64,000 nt of DNA from Chamaecyparis obtusa (Eukaryota > Streptophyta > Pinopsida > Cupressales > Cupressaceae), in assembly GCA_027943335.1 (NCBI GenBank), contig BSBK01007727.1, positions 374,501 through 438,500 on the forward strand, given 5' to 3'. This document shows positions 37,088-47,391 of the stretch, in pieces. The notes below the pieces were generated by a model. The model did not search any database. It was not told the DNA's origin and worked only from the letters and a program-made list of their open reading frames with translations. A program made the position numbers and the translations under genes. How positions within the stretch are numbered: position 1 is the stretch's first letter; each line of letters begins with the position of its first letter.

Positions 37088-37754
37088 AAAAGCCAATTTA
37101 TCTATACTCTATTAGACTATTCATAATAGACTCATGCCTGGACAACCCAAGTTATCCAGATTTACTAAAGTCCTTGGGAGTGGAATAGGTACCTAGTGGC
37201 TAGTACTCCACATATATAAGTACCTCCACTTGGCTTGCAAATATCTCAAAGGATTTATATGAACTCAACTTCTTTTCTATATTACTAAACATTAGAGTAG
37301 AAGGATTTCAAGATCTTTTTAAGTTTGATAGTGTCTCTAATGGGGTGGGGTGGGTAAGTTTGTCAAATATATCTTCTAAGTGAAGCAAAAAATATATTTC
37401 TTTATAAGAAAGAGATATTTCATGGTTGACGAGGTGGAATAAAGAGCTAGGAAATGTTGCACATTACCAATGCATGGAAAATAGTTGCGAAGCCAAACTT
37501 GTGCTTGTATATCTATAGGCAAGTGGTACAAGATAATATGATATAATCCATGTTCTATAAAGATGATTTTTGCATTATGACATGCTTTCATAAAATCAAA
37601 TGCTAGTCCAAATAGGAGGGGAAAGGGTTTAGATGAATTTGAGTTGTTTAAATGATGAATGGATTTGGATAAGCGGACATTCCCAAGCTAAAATCTCTTA
37701 ATGCTACATGGTGCTTGTAGTTTCCTCGAGCTCATCACAACAGATCGAGTTTTC

Positions 37755-38060
37755 AAGCTTTTAGAGTTGTTGGGTTTTAGCGTAAAGCCTCTAGGGCCTA
37801 GGTTTTAGGAAAATGGTTGAAGGTTGAGGGTAAAGGATTTAGGGTTGAGGGCATAGAATTTAGGGTTGAGGGAACTTGTCATAGATACTTTATTTAGGGC
37901 CTAGAGTTGACAGTCTATCACAATCACCTTAAAGCTTCTAGGTTTTAGGGATAGGGTTTCTAGGGTTTTAGTTATATGGTTTAGGGTTGGCATTATATGG
38001 TTGAGGGTTTATGATATAGTCCTCAAGGCCAAGGATTGAGGGTTTAGTTTTGAACGAAAG
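37755..38060 (+). repeat. Degenerate TTTAGGG-like (plant telomere-like) island
   Basis: TTTAGGG and one-step variants recur over about 300 bases: 'gatttagggttgagggc', 'aatttagggttgaggg', 'ctagggttttag', 'gtttagggttgg', 'gttgagggtttatg'. The plant telomere repeat is TTTAGGG. The units are out of phase and mixed with other sequence, so this would be an old interstitial tract, or a simple G-rich low-complexity repeat that happens to resemble one. Confidence 0.6.
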
Positions 38061-38066
38061 GGTATA

Positions 38067-38115
38067 GACACACACACACACATGTATATATATCTACATA
38101 CATACATATATACAA
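38067..38115. repeat. (AC)n(TA)n microsatellite
   Basis: About eight AC units followed by TATA and 'catacata' repeats, directly after the telomere-like island. Confidence 0.9.
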
Positions 38116-40443
38116 TTTCATATGTCTTATGAGCTATCTAACCATATAACTTTTTTAGACTTGAATAACATTAACATATTTATTTTTTAATTTTGTTTAC
38201 TAATATTTCTTAGAACCATATACATCTACCATTTTTAATAACTTTTGACCTACTTGTCCAAACTTGAAGGACATTATGTAAATTATTATTCTACATTTCA
38301 TTATTTACACTTACATTTTTTTATTTTGCATTTTTTATTATTTTGGTGCAAGTTTTGTGACCCACAAAAATAACTATATGATTTTTAGAATGTGTCCACT
38401 TAAAAAAATCATAAAAAGAAACTTAACAATTTTTTTTAAAAATACAACTTATAGTACTCACTCTTAACTATCTTTCTACTAAAGGGTTTTTCATAATATT
38501 GAATGGAACTATAACTTTTTTGACCTGCACACTAGACACTATGTTATTTTTTGCTAAAAAAATGAACACTTTTTGGTAGGGGAAGTATTTTACCCTCTAT
38601 ATCTTATACATTTTTTTTTTTAAAATAGTAGTTTGAAAACTACATTCAAAGTATTGCAATTTTTGTTCTTTTGGTATCTTCAAATTTTAAGTGTATGAGT
38701 CTCAAACCGCTCCTCTAAGTTCAAGTTTAGCTAATTTCAAGAAAAGAAAGTGGCTACATTTGACCCCCTTTTTGTTCACCTTCTTGGTGCACATACCCAT
38801 AAACAAAGAGGAGTTTTCTAAATGAATAAGGTAAGCTTTGTTTGCCTCAATAGTAGATGCATTTTTTTATCCTCCAAGAACCTACTTACGTCCATAAACA
38901 TTCGTACATGGTGTATGCAAGGCTAGTTCTATACAATTTCTCCTTCCTTTCCCTCCAAACACCCAAAAATTTCCTCCAAAAAATCTAAGGTTTTTGTTAG
39001 TTGCTAGAGCCTATTCCATAGTAGCATCTAAACTTGATGATAAAACTTGATTTCTATCTTGAGATCTAAACTCAATAACAACATCACACCCTAATTAGGG
39101 TTATAAATTGTAGTGTACTTCACCAGTTATCCCGAATAGGCACTCCATTAGTTATTAAGTGAATTGTTAAAGCCTTACTTGGTGAAGAGACTTGGAAGTA
39201 CTTATTAAGGCATATTTGACTAATAGTGTTCCAAACAAGAGTCGCAAATGGAGAAGTTTATAAGCAACATGTTTTATTTGCTAATTATATGATTCAACTT
39301 TTTTGGGGTCCCTTTTTTTGGTTATGTTTGGAAGGCCTTGCTTTTGCATATAATGTTGCATTTGAAGTGCATAGAAAGAAGAGTGATGTTAATACATTTA
39401 TGTAGGGTGAGTCTCAAATTCTTGATCTTTAATATGTCTAACGAGGTGATGATTCTTATAAGGATTCTTATGATACTTGAATTATTGGACATGAATGAGA
39501 GATATGATAGTGGTGGACCTAAAAAATATAAAGGTCATATTGCTCCTATTGTTCCTCATATTTTTGCTACTTTGGACATTCTTGATATTCAAGTTGATAA
39601 AGGTAAAAGAGTTGATGATGTTGGATGTATTCAATGTACTAGTAGTTTTGTTGATAATAATCTTTGAATTTGAGGAAGATGGTGCTATCACTCCTCACCC
39701 TATGCTTCCCATTTTTATGTACATCTAGGTGCTTAATGGAGCATTATGTTGATTAGAATGTTTAGCCTTTAACAAAAAATTAAAAATCTCATCAATGTCA
39801 TTGATAAAAGAGTTAAGATGAAAGATCATAAATAAATAATTTTTTTACAAAACAATTTAATCATAACTTTTTTTAATACTCTTTCATATATTTAACTAAG
39901 TTAGTTAGATTGATTTATAAATTTACTTAATAAAATATATATATTAAACTTATTGAATGATTAATTAAACAATTATTATATTTTATATTACTTTATATCA
40001 GTCCTATTTACGTTAAAAAAAAAAAACTTTTGATATGGTTTATAAGTTAATCCCCAAACAAACCATATTTCTAAACTATATTCAATCATCTCAAACACCT
40101 TCTTAATAGTTAACTTTTATTATTAAGTTAAACGGTTTTCTTACATGATAGGAACAGGTCGATTTACACCCTGTAACTTAGTAGTAGTCAACGGGATATA
40201 CCGCCATTATTTCAACGACTGTACTATCTTAGAATGTTAAATTTGACAAGCTGCGTGTTCTATCATGGAAACCCAGCATTATTTATGTGAAAAATCCGGT
40301 CCAACATTTTGTATACAAGAGCATTTCGGTCTGTAACTCAAAGCTTCGGTATGTCACTCTAAGTTTGAACCCGGATTGAAACTCAATAATACTGCAGACA
40401 TGTTATTAGATAAATTTGGAGTCGCAGTTTATAAGTATATTTA

Positions 40444-43383
40444 TTAAGCAGAAAGCAATGTCAAGGCGGTGTGTATGAAAGAGTGAATGGCGATGCGGTG
40501 TCTGGCGAGGCCTATGCTCCCTGATACGATACTGTACCTCTCTATCTCCGATGTCGTTTCCATCACGCTCTCCACAGCGGCCTTCAATACTAGTTTTTCC
40601 ATGCCAAAACATTCTTTATCCTTTTGCAGCATTGAAATCACAAGTTCAATGCAAAACCTCCTAATGTTGGGAAAGCTTGTGGATGGACGCGAGTGGCTTC
40701 GCAAGATCTCCACTAAATGCATTAGAAACGCATTCTTTGTCGTCGCTGCCTCTTCAAACGCAGAATCCATGTCTGTTTTCCTAAGGAATTTGAAGATTTG
40801 AGCCGCCAGTCCTATGCTGGCTTCCTGAAACGTGCCGTGTTCTTCCAGTACAAGCTTCACCACCTGTAATATGGCGTCAAATACATTAGTAGAGAGCAAT
40901 AACCTTGTGGAAAGCTTAAGTTTGTGTTGCAGAGTGTCAGAGAGTGAACAATTTGTTCTCCAGTGTTGTTTTCTGTCAAAACTCTGTTCTTTTTGTGAAA
41001 CTTTGGAAATTTAAAGTTTGCTCTGTTCTTCCAGTACAAGCTTCAGCACCTGAAATATGGCGTTAGTAGATAGCAATAACCGTATATCTGTAGAAAGCTT
41101 AAGTTTGTGTTACCGAGAGTGAGAAATTCTTTCTCTAGTGTTGTTTTCTGTCACAACTCTGCTCTTGTAAAATTTTGAAAATTTGAAGTTTTACTCTGTT
41201 CTTTTGCCATGGGATGGTAAAAGGGAATACTTTTACAAGCAGCCATTTCTATAGCTTACAAGCCATGGAGATGTCACTATTTCTTTGGCCAGACTTCACA
41301 TAAGAAATATTTTTTAGTGCGACAGAAAATAAAGGAAGAAGAAATGAAGAATTACCTTCGTCGCTGCAGCAGAGACTTCCCTTAGTTGCTCATGATCTGT
41401 TTCGGCGTACTCACAAATGTTCCGAAGGATTCTTGCTGCGTGTACACCCTGAGAAGAATCACTTAGCCCAGCGATCAAGACCGTGATCACATTGTCGCAC
41501 TCGCCACATTGACTGCGTTTAAGTTTCATCATTGATTGGCAGTTTTGTTTATTTTCAAGAGAGAGCAGGGTAAGGGCTTCACCGGCCTTGGAAACCAGCT
41601 CCTTTGTCTCCTCGTCAGTATGCGTGAAAAATAGTGAAAAAAGAACATCCATAACTCCGCCGGTGCTTCCGATGCTCTCTCTGCCCTCGTCTTCCATAGC
41701 AAGGTTCGCCAGAGTCTCAGCAGCTAGGGTTTGGAGCTGCACATGATCGAACCCTCGGTACAAAAGAACATCCCTTAGATTGCTTATTGTGAAGACAATT
41801 TCCAGGATCTTTTTTCTCAGCACTTCCCCTGCTGCGCCCTTAGTGCTAGCAAGCATTTTCAGCAAATGCAGAGACAGCTTTACATTTTGAATCCGTGCTT
41901 CGGACTCAAAATTTTCCTTCATCTCTGTAAATCCAATAATTCTGGACAAGAGTTTTTCGTTGCTTCCGATCTTGCCACAATTTCCAGGGTGCTTTGCTAG
42001 ATTGTTGAGGATCTGAAGCCCTAGCAGACTAAACCCTAAGTAGTCATACGGCTGGATTATTTCCAGTTGCGGTTCACGAAGCAATGAAGTAATTGAGTGC
42101 AAAGCTCCAGGGATCCGGGCTACTCGAAGCGAATTTCGCTTCTCTCTTACAAGACAAGAAATAATCTTTGCCGCCGCTCTGCGAATCTCTTGCTCTTGAG
42201 GGTTTCCCCAATTCAGAATTTCGACAAGGCGGCCGACCAGATCCGGCATAGCTCCTATCGTCCTCAGCGTCTCTTGCTCGAAGCGAGGGTCCCTCAGAAA
42301 CGAAGATAACAGGCGCGCGCCGGTCACCTGACCGTGGGCGGAAACGGACTTGAGAAGCTCTACGCTAAAGGACACCAAATCCATCTTCAAACCGTCGAAA
42401 ACGCTGCCATTGACGCACCGAGAGTAAGCGTCGTAGAAAAACCGTCGAACCGCGGGAAGTTCCGGCGGGTCGAACCCGTACTCTTGATTCACCTCGACTA
42501 AGAGTTTTCCTGCAATAATCTTCCATTGCCAATAGGCCTTCTCAAGGAGGAACAAAATCGCCTCGGCCAAGGACAGCCCGTAGAAGATATTCAAGGCGGA
42601 TCTCCGATTCCTCTTATCGCTGCCCGACGCCACGCCAAAGTCCTGCCCGGCGAGTCTATACACAGACAGCACCACGCATGTCATGGCAGACAACAGCTGT
42701 GACCAAAATAGCATCTTGCTCACCTTCTTCGAAACAGAAAGCCACCCGGCATAAGGCACCAACCGAACGTTCGACGAAGACCATCTTCGCAATACACCAT
42801 GATCATCAGAACAATTTGCACGCTGTGGCTCTCTGTTGTTATTATTATTATTATTATTTTCTCCCCCCTTGAAGGTCGAGAACGGTCTCAATATAGGTTG
42901 GAGGAAAGAGTAGGAAGCCCGGTAAAATCTGCAGCTTGCCTGTTTGGCGTTCTCCCTGAATTCCGCCATGGACAACGTTGTCTCGTGCTGCCATTCGAGC
43001 TCGTGGCTGCGGCTGAAGATGCGGGTGCTTTCAATTACGAGTATTGTCGTGATGAACCAGAAGTCTGCCCTTTCTACAGTTAATGCGAAGCCTCCGAGGA
43101 GGACAACGGTGGCCCAGATGAAGCCCAGCGTTCCCAGCACGCTCGCGGCCTTCTCCAAAAGGGCCAGCCTTAAAGCAAACAGCGTTATTTTCTTCTCAGG
43201 CGGCTCTTCTCCTCTTGCCTCTACTGATTCCGATTCTTCAAAACTAGTCCATGAATCGTGCTTTTCTTCAGCTTCTCGTTCGACTGCGTTACTCATATTG
43301 ATTCGAACGGCATTTTCTGCCTGGTTATGGCCAGAAAGGTCGCCAATAGCTGACAGTATAGGTTCCGGATTATGTCGAGCCAT
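40444..43383 (-). CDS. ARM-repeat membrane protein, two exons, 815 residues
   Basis: Exon 1 is 43383-41356 (676 codons) and exon 2 is 40863-40444 (139 codons plus TAA). The 492-bp intron has GT (AAG|GTAATT) and AG (TTACAG|GTG) ends and phase 0. The start ATG has A at -3 and G at +4. The protein has an acidic N-terminus (1-64), a conserved KITLFALRLALLEKAASVLG segment, predicted membrane segments near 82-101, 108-119, 225-243 and 265-281, the motif RIFSRSHELEWQH near 121-133, an eight-Asn run at 176-183, and from about 330 a helical armadillo-like repeat region to the end. This matches from memory the plant 'ARM repeat superfamily' proteins of the AT5G18980/AT3G06210/AT4G14280 type, of unknown function and similar length. 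It is the only intact host gene seen, with higher GC content than its surroundings. An AATAAA overlaps the stop codon. Confidence 0.85.
40838..41203 (-). repeat. Tandem duplication inside the ARM-gene intron, including a second acceptor
   Basis: Two adjacent copies, 41024-41203 and 40838-41023, are offset by 186 bp and differ by scattered changes and small gaps. The copy nearer exon 2 contains the real acceptor and the first 26 bases of exon 2. The upstream copy contains a matching acceptor (TTTCAG|GTGCTGAAG at 41049/41050) and the same coding start, but runs into TAA within about a dozen codons. Use of that acceptor would truncate the protein. Confidence 0.9.
42835..42858 (-). repeat. Trinucleotide (AAT/AAC) run coding eight Asn in the ARM gene
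   Basis: Six AAT and two AAC codons in a row sit in the loop between the two pairs of membrane segments (residues 176-183). This is a coding microsatellite likely to vary in length. Confidence 0.9.
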
Positions 43384-43418
43384 ACTGTTTGTGGGAAACG
43401 GATGTTCTGCTCAGCCAT
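43293..43418 (-). promoter_or_regulatory. Upstream ORF overlapping the ARM-gene start
   Basis: An ATG at 43416-43418, with A at -3 and G at +4, opens a 41-codon frame that overlaps the main start in another frame and ends at TGA 43293-43295. If the transcript begins upstream of it, scanning ribosomes would meet this start first. A TTTAAATA-like box near 43592-43600 would fit a transcript start upstream, but this is weak. Confidence 0.45.
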
Positions 43419-44105
43419 ATTTATCTGATCTGGTTGCTACATTTGTTGCTTTTCAAATATCTTTTGAATTAATTTTTGTCATCAATTTGTGTCTTTTAAG
43501 GCACTCATGGATTCCTTACACGATATCTTCTGCTTTTTTCTTCGACTTGAAGTAGAAGGACAAAGGAACAATTTAATGAAATGACAACGTGTTATTTAAA
43601 GGCTGAATGTGTTGTCACGACAATTTATCTGAATTGGAGGAAAGCGTGAGGAGGAAAAGAAGGATGGAGAAGAGTGAAGCAACGGTGAAATGAGTGTCGT
43701 TCACGTTGTTCCGTGCTGGGGAGATCGAAAGAGAGATGGAAAAATAGAAACCGCCAACCGCTTTCCCCAAGTTTTCAACAGATTCCCATAAAATTAATGG
43801 ACCTTTTTCATTGTTTTTTAATAGTTAAATTTTTTTACTATCAGGATTCAACCGTTAAAAATATTTATTAAGCCGATAGGCGCTTTATGTGTGGGCTTTT
43901 AAGCCCGAAAAGCCAATTCAATTGCCAGAATTTTGTCATATTGGGTGTGTGCCTGACTGCTTTATTCCAATCGATGACGTGGTTGCAAGCAAAGCAGGTC
44001 CTCTGTCAAAGAACAACACCTCTTGCCACGTTATAAAGAAATTATCAATTAATAAATGTTAGAAAGGAGTTTTGCATTTTTATTAATTATCAAGCGATAG
44101 GATTT
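43384..44105. other. 5' flank of the ARM gene
   Basis: This is the presumed promoter and 5' UTR region of the ARM gene on the minus strand. It holds the upstream ORF start and a TTTAAATA-like box near 43592-43600. A 203-residue plus-strand frame reaching 43555 is the antisense shadow of exon 1. No transposon is visible. Confidence 0.4.
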
Positions 44106-44399
44106 TTATTTCTCCCCAAGTGTTTCCCTGTCCCGCACCAGCTGTCGTGCTACTCTCTTCATGGCTACACTCTTTGTGCCCTGATAACAAACAACCACTT
44201 CTCCACCCAAAGTTGTATTTTCATTCAAGTATTTGAAGAGTGTTCTGCAAATCTGTGGAGCATGGTTTACTATTTCAGTTATTACAGTAGATTGAGTGGT
44301 CAGAAATTCCTCACTAATCTGACTGCTCAGTCTACCTACTCTAACTAGTTCAGCCACAATCAAAATGGTGCCCCATGCTACCATGAGATTTTCATAAGA
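44106..44399 (-). CDS. Possible terminal exon of an unidentified gene
   Basis: A 92-codon frame from an internal ATG ends at 44106, and the open frame continues upstream to a good acceptor (CACAGTTACAG|TCTTAT, exon edge at 44399). The translation (SYENLMVAWGTILIVAELV, then SSQISEEFLTTQSTVITEI, NHAPQICRTLFKYL) has a hydrophobic helix followed by helical soluble sequence and reads like real protein. I do not recognise the family. It lies about 720 bases upstream of the ARM start on the same strand and does not resemble either ARM exon. Upstream exons could lie beyond element 2, which would then sit in an intron. Confidence 0.4.
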   Translation of the reverse strand, partial: SYENLMVAWGTILIVAELVRVGRLSSQISEEFLTTQSTVITEIVNHAPQICRTLFKYLNENTTLGGEVVVCYQGTKSVAMKRVARQLVRDRETLGEK

Positions 44400-44696
44400 C
44401 TGTAACTGTGGGAATTGGAGGTGGAGCTAGGGAAGTTTAAATCTAGCATCGGTTGGAAACTCCAGCAAACTGATAGGAGAGTTCTTTGGATTGTAGAAGC
44501 TGTGTTTTCTATGGTTGTCTGTGACCCATTTGTTAGTTGGGTTTTAAGGTTTACATAGGTTAGAAATTAGGGAGTTTTGTTTGCGGTAGTAAGAAGGTTG
44601 ATAAATATGAAGGGGTGTGTGGTTTTGTAGTCCTTGGTAAGTTTTATTTTAAGATTGTCATTTTTAAATTTTTTTCACACCTGTGAAAAACCCAAA

Positions 44697-44701
44697 CCTA
44701 G
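44697..44701. repeat. Target site duplication of element 2, left copy
   Basis: CCTAG directly outside the 3' LTR. The other side, 63399-63403, is CCCAG. Five bases is the usual gypsy duplication length, and four of five match. Confidence 0.65.
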
Positions 44702-45716
44702 TGTTTATAGCTGAACGTGGACCTCTAATTCAGCCATAGACACAATATAGTCATTGCTCACAAAGTGAATTACGAAAATGAGTATGAATTACCCACTTCG
44801 CGAATTCATGGTGAATCGACCTGTTGCCTCCTAATTAGTTGGGGTGTTTGAATTACTCTCAGATTAGAGAGCCAACAACCATAGACCAAGCTAAGATGGA
44901 GGATTTGAAATGCTTGAAAAAAGAGAGGATCAAATTGCAATGAGATTAAACTATAAATGAGAGTGCAATTAAACCATGAACTTGAAAGAAATATGAGAAT
45001 GCAGATTTTAATCTAAGAAGCTTGAAATGAAAGATGAAAATTAATCTAAAACATATAAGCAAACTAATTAATATGAAAGTGCAATTAAACTAGAATGAGA
45101 ATTACTCTAATTATGCAATAAAAAGCTTGAAAACATGAGAGAATTGAGACAAAAAATGACTATAGTTTTGATACTCTAAAATTGCCCCCTTTAAAATGAA
45201 GAAAATAAGGTTCATAATATAGAAGAGCCCAGGAGAAGGATGAAGAGTTTTTTGGAAAGAAACGGCCGACTCTTCATCTCCATGGAGGAAGGTGAGACAA
45301 ATTGATGAATTATTTAATTAAATAAATGAATATTGCCACATGGGTGGCTTTTCGATTTATTTTGAATAATTAAATTCAAATAGAGATGTCCATTCAAATA
45401 ACCAAATAATATTTAATTCCCTTGATGTGTATTAGCTAAAGGGGGTGGAATTAATTTAATTTAAAGCACTCAGGACTTTAGGATTAAATTAATTAATCAT
45501 AAGGATTTTTAGTCAATAAATGTTGAATATTTAGGAATTAAATATAGTGTACATGATTAATGTAAATTTAAGGTTTTTTGCATTTGACACCAAGTCAAAT
45601 AAAGTCAAATAAGAGACAGAATTGCCTAGTACAATAGGACTTCGATGATATAGAAATTTGAAGGAATGCACCAAAATTGATTAGAATTGTAAGGTGCCAA
45701 TTTTGGGGTATTACAT
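44702..45716 (-). repeat. 3' LTR of element 2
   Basis: 1015 bp, minus strand TGTAATACCCC ... CTATAAACA. It aligns over its full length with 62390-63398. The TG...CA ends, the adjacent PPT and the target duplication confirm the borders. Confidence 0.95.
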
Positions 45717-45730
45717 TTTGCCCCTCTTTG
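45717..45730 (-). other. Polypurine tract of element 2
   Basis: Minus strand AAAGAGGGGCAAAA abuts the TG of the 3' LTR. This is where plus-strand DNA synthesis would be primed. One C interrupts the purines. Confidence 0.75.
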
Positions 45731-47391
45731 AATTCATGTGCGAGGAACGTGTTGATTCAAAGAATAGTCTGATGTGACAGATGATGAGGTTTCGGGATTA
45801 TCTCCAGAACAAAGCTTAACCCTCGAAAGTCGAGGTTAGATTGCCAAGACATCGATCAGATCGAGATGCAAAACCAACTTCAGAACGAAGCATGATTCTC
45901 CGAAGTCTACGTTAGATTGCGAAGACAATGGTTGAATTACCACTTGAGAGAAGACTGGAATTAGGGTTAGATTGCCCCAATACCCATTGGTAGAATGATA
46001 ACTGATGCAAATTTAGGACTATCTCTAGAACCAGGGTTAGATTGCCCCAATATGAAGCTTAGTCCTCCGATACTCGGGTTAGATTTCTCAGATAACGGTC
46101 CAAAAGAGATTTTGAGAGCCATCTCCACAACAAAGCTTGACCCTTGGAGATCCGAGTTAGATTGCTCAGATACCTAAAAGATAGATGACAAGATGCAAGG
46201 CCCAAAGATGCCCCTTAGTGAAGAGATGCCCCAAGTGATGAGGTCTTTTGATTCAGATCAGACTGATTCAAGAATTGATTCGACAAGATTCAATGATGCA
46301 ATCATCTTGCCCCCTCGGGAGCGAAATCGAAAGATGACATGTCCGAAAAATGATTGACAGCAATAGGTTGCAGATAGAGATAAAATCAGAGATCTAGAGG
46401 AACTCAGAATAGATTAAGGAAGCATCGAGAGGATGTAGAAGCAATTTGGAGTGATTTAGAGGTCCTGTTTGACCAAGTTTGACCATGATTGACTAGATTT
46501 GACTAGAGTTGACTTTTGATGAAAACATTGAAGATCTTGAGAAAATGATGACGAGACAAGATTTTGGTGAGAAAATGACACCAGAAGGTTGATTGCACAA
46601 GCATCCGATCCCGATGGTCCTAGAAATTTAAAATGCTATTCCGAGCTATCTAGGAGTGTCAGATTTCAATTTCGATCCCGAAAATGGATTCAGAATGGTT
46701 GATTTAGCCAAGGGTGAATTTTTTGCGTAAAATGGAGCACTTTTGAAAATTAGGTCAAAAGCTATGTAAGGCCCGGAGGGGTCATTTTCAATTCATTATT
46801 CACTTTGTCTTCTAAAGAATTTGAGAGCTCTAAGAGAGATATGGAGAACGTGCCAGTGCATACACATCATTTTGAGCACTCCTGATGATACAACCGACCA
46901 CCGAAGTATGACGCACCTATAATTAGTCGATAAACCATCCTGCATTTCAAGTTTTAACGCTTTCTAGGTCATTTAGGTTAGATTTAAGCATGTTTTTAAG
47001 CCTTGTTCTTCAATCTTCATGCGAGGAAACAATTTCCTCATACCGGCCCCAGTTGCCCCTCGCGCGAGAGAACGGTTCTCTTGCATGGGTTAGGGCTTCT
47101 TCACCCGAGGCTTCTCCACGAGCTTGTGTGAGATGCTTGGCGATGCCCCGCGAGAGTTCATCCCCAGTGATGAAGTCTCGTGTGAAGAAGGATCCTGTCT
47201 CGCACGACAGAGAAAATCTCGCATGAGAAGCTGTTGCAACTCCATAGAGTCTTCGTCCAATTTTGCATAAAATCAACCAATTAGAACGTCCCAGAGTCAT
47301 GTTTAGGATAGATGCATAGCCTCCCTTGCTGTTATTGCTTTGAAAACTATCATATTAAGATACTGATTGAATGTCGTCGCTTGCTTTGCAG
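45731..47391. other. Element 2 internal non-coding region upstream of the PMD frame
   Basis: There is no gene here. At 45760-46200 a motif like 'gaagcttgaccctcgaaagtcgggttagattgcc' recurs about six times with heavy variation. At 47045-47235 at least eight copies of a short CG-rich motif resembling 'tctcgcgcgagagaac' occur directly upstream of the PMD frame. The same motif family fills two places in the leader (60570-60680 and 62150-62290). 'ttgctttgcag' at 47381-47391 would make a good splice acceptor in front of the PMD frame. Confidence 0.55.

Larger units (their letters stand above)
33176..40443. other. Intergenic DNA between LINE 2 and the ARM gene
   Basis: About 7.3 kb contains no gene I can recognise. 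Short open frames at 33716-33919 (plus), 34019-34291 (minus), 35762-36016 (minus) and 39338-39667 (plus) have no domain and no codon pattern that convinces me. Specific structures are listed separately: a foldback at 35205-35450, microsatellites at 35498 and 38067, a 40-bp duplication at 37007 and a telomere-like island at 37755. The segment 'tacggacaccata' occurs twice, near 34588 and 34754. Confidence 0.5.

Noticed and set aside
39338..39667. 109-residue plus frame
   Set aside because: No domain, no splice context and AT-rich codons; I could not separate it from chance.
42944..43555. 203-residue plus-strand frame over the ARM gene
   Set aside because: It is the antisense of exon 1, which has clear membrane and ARM sequence with correct splice sites; the plus frame has no domain.
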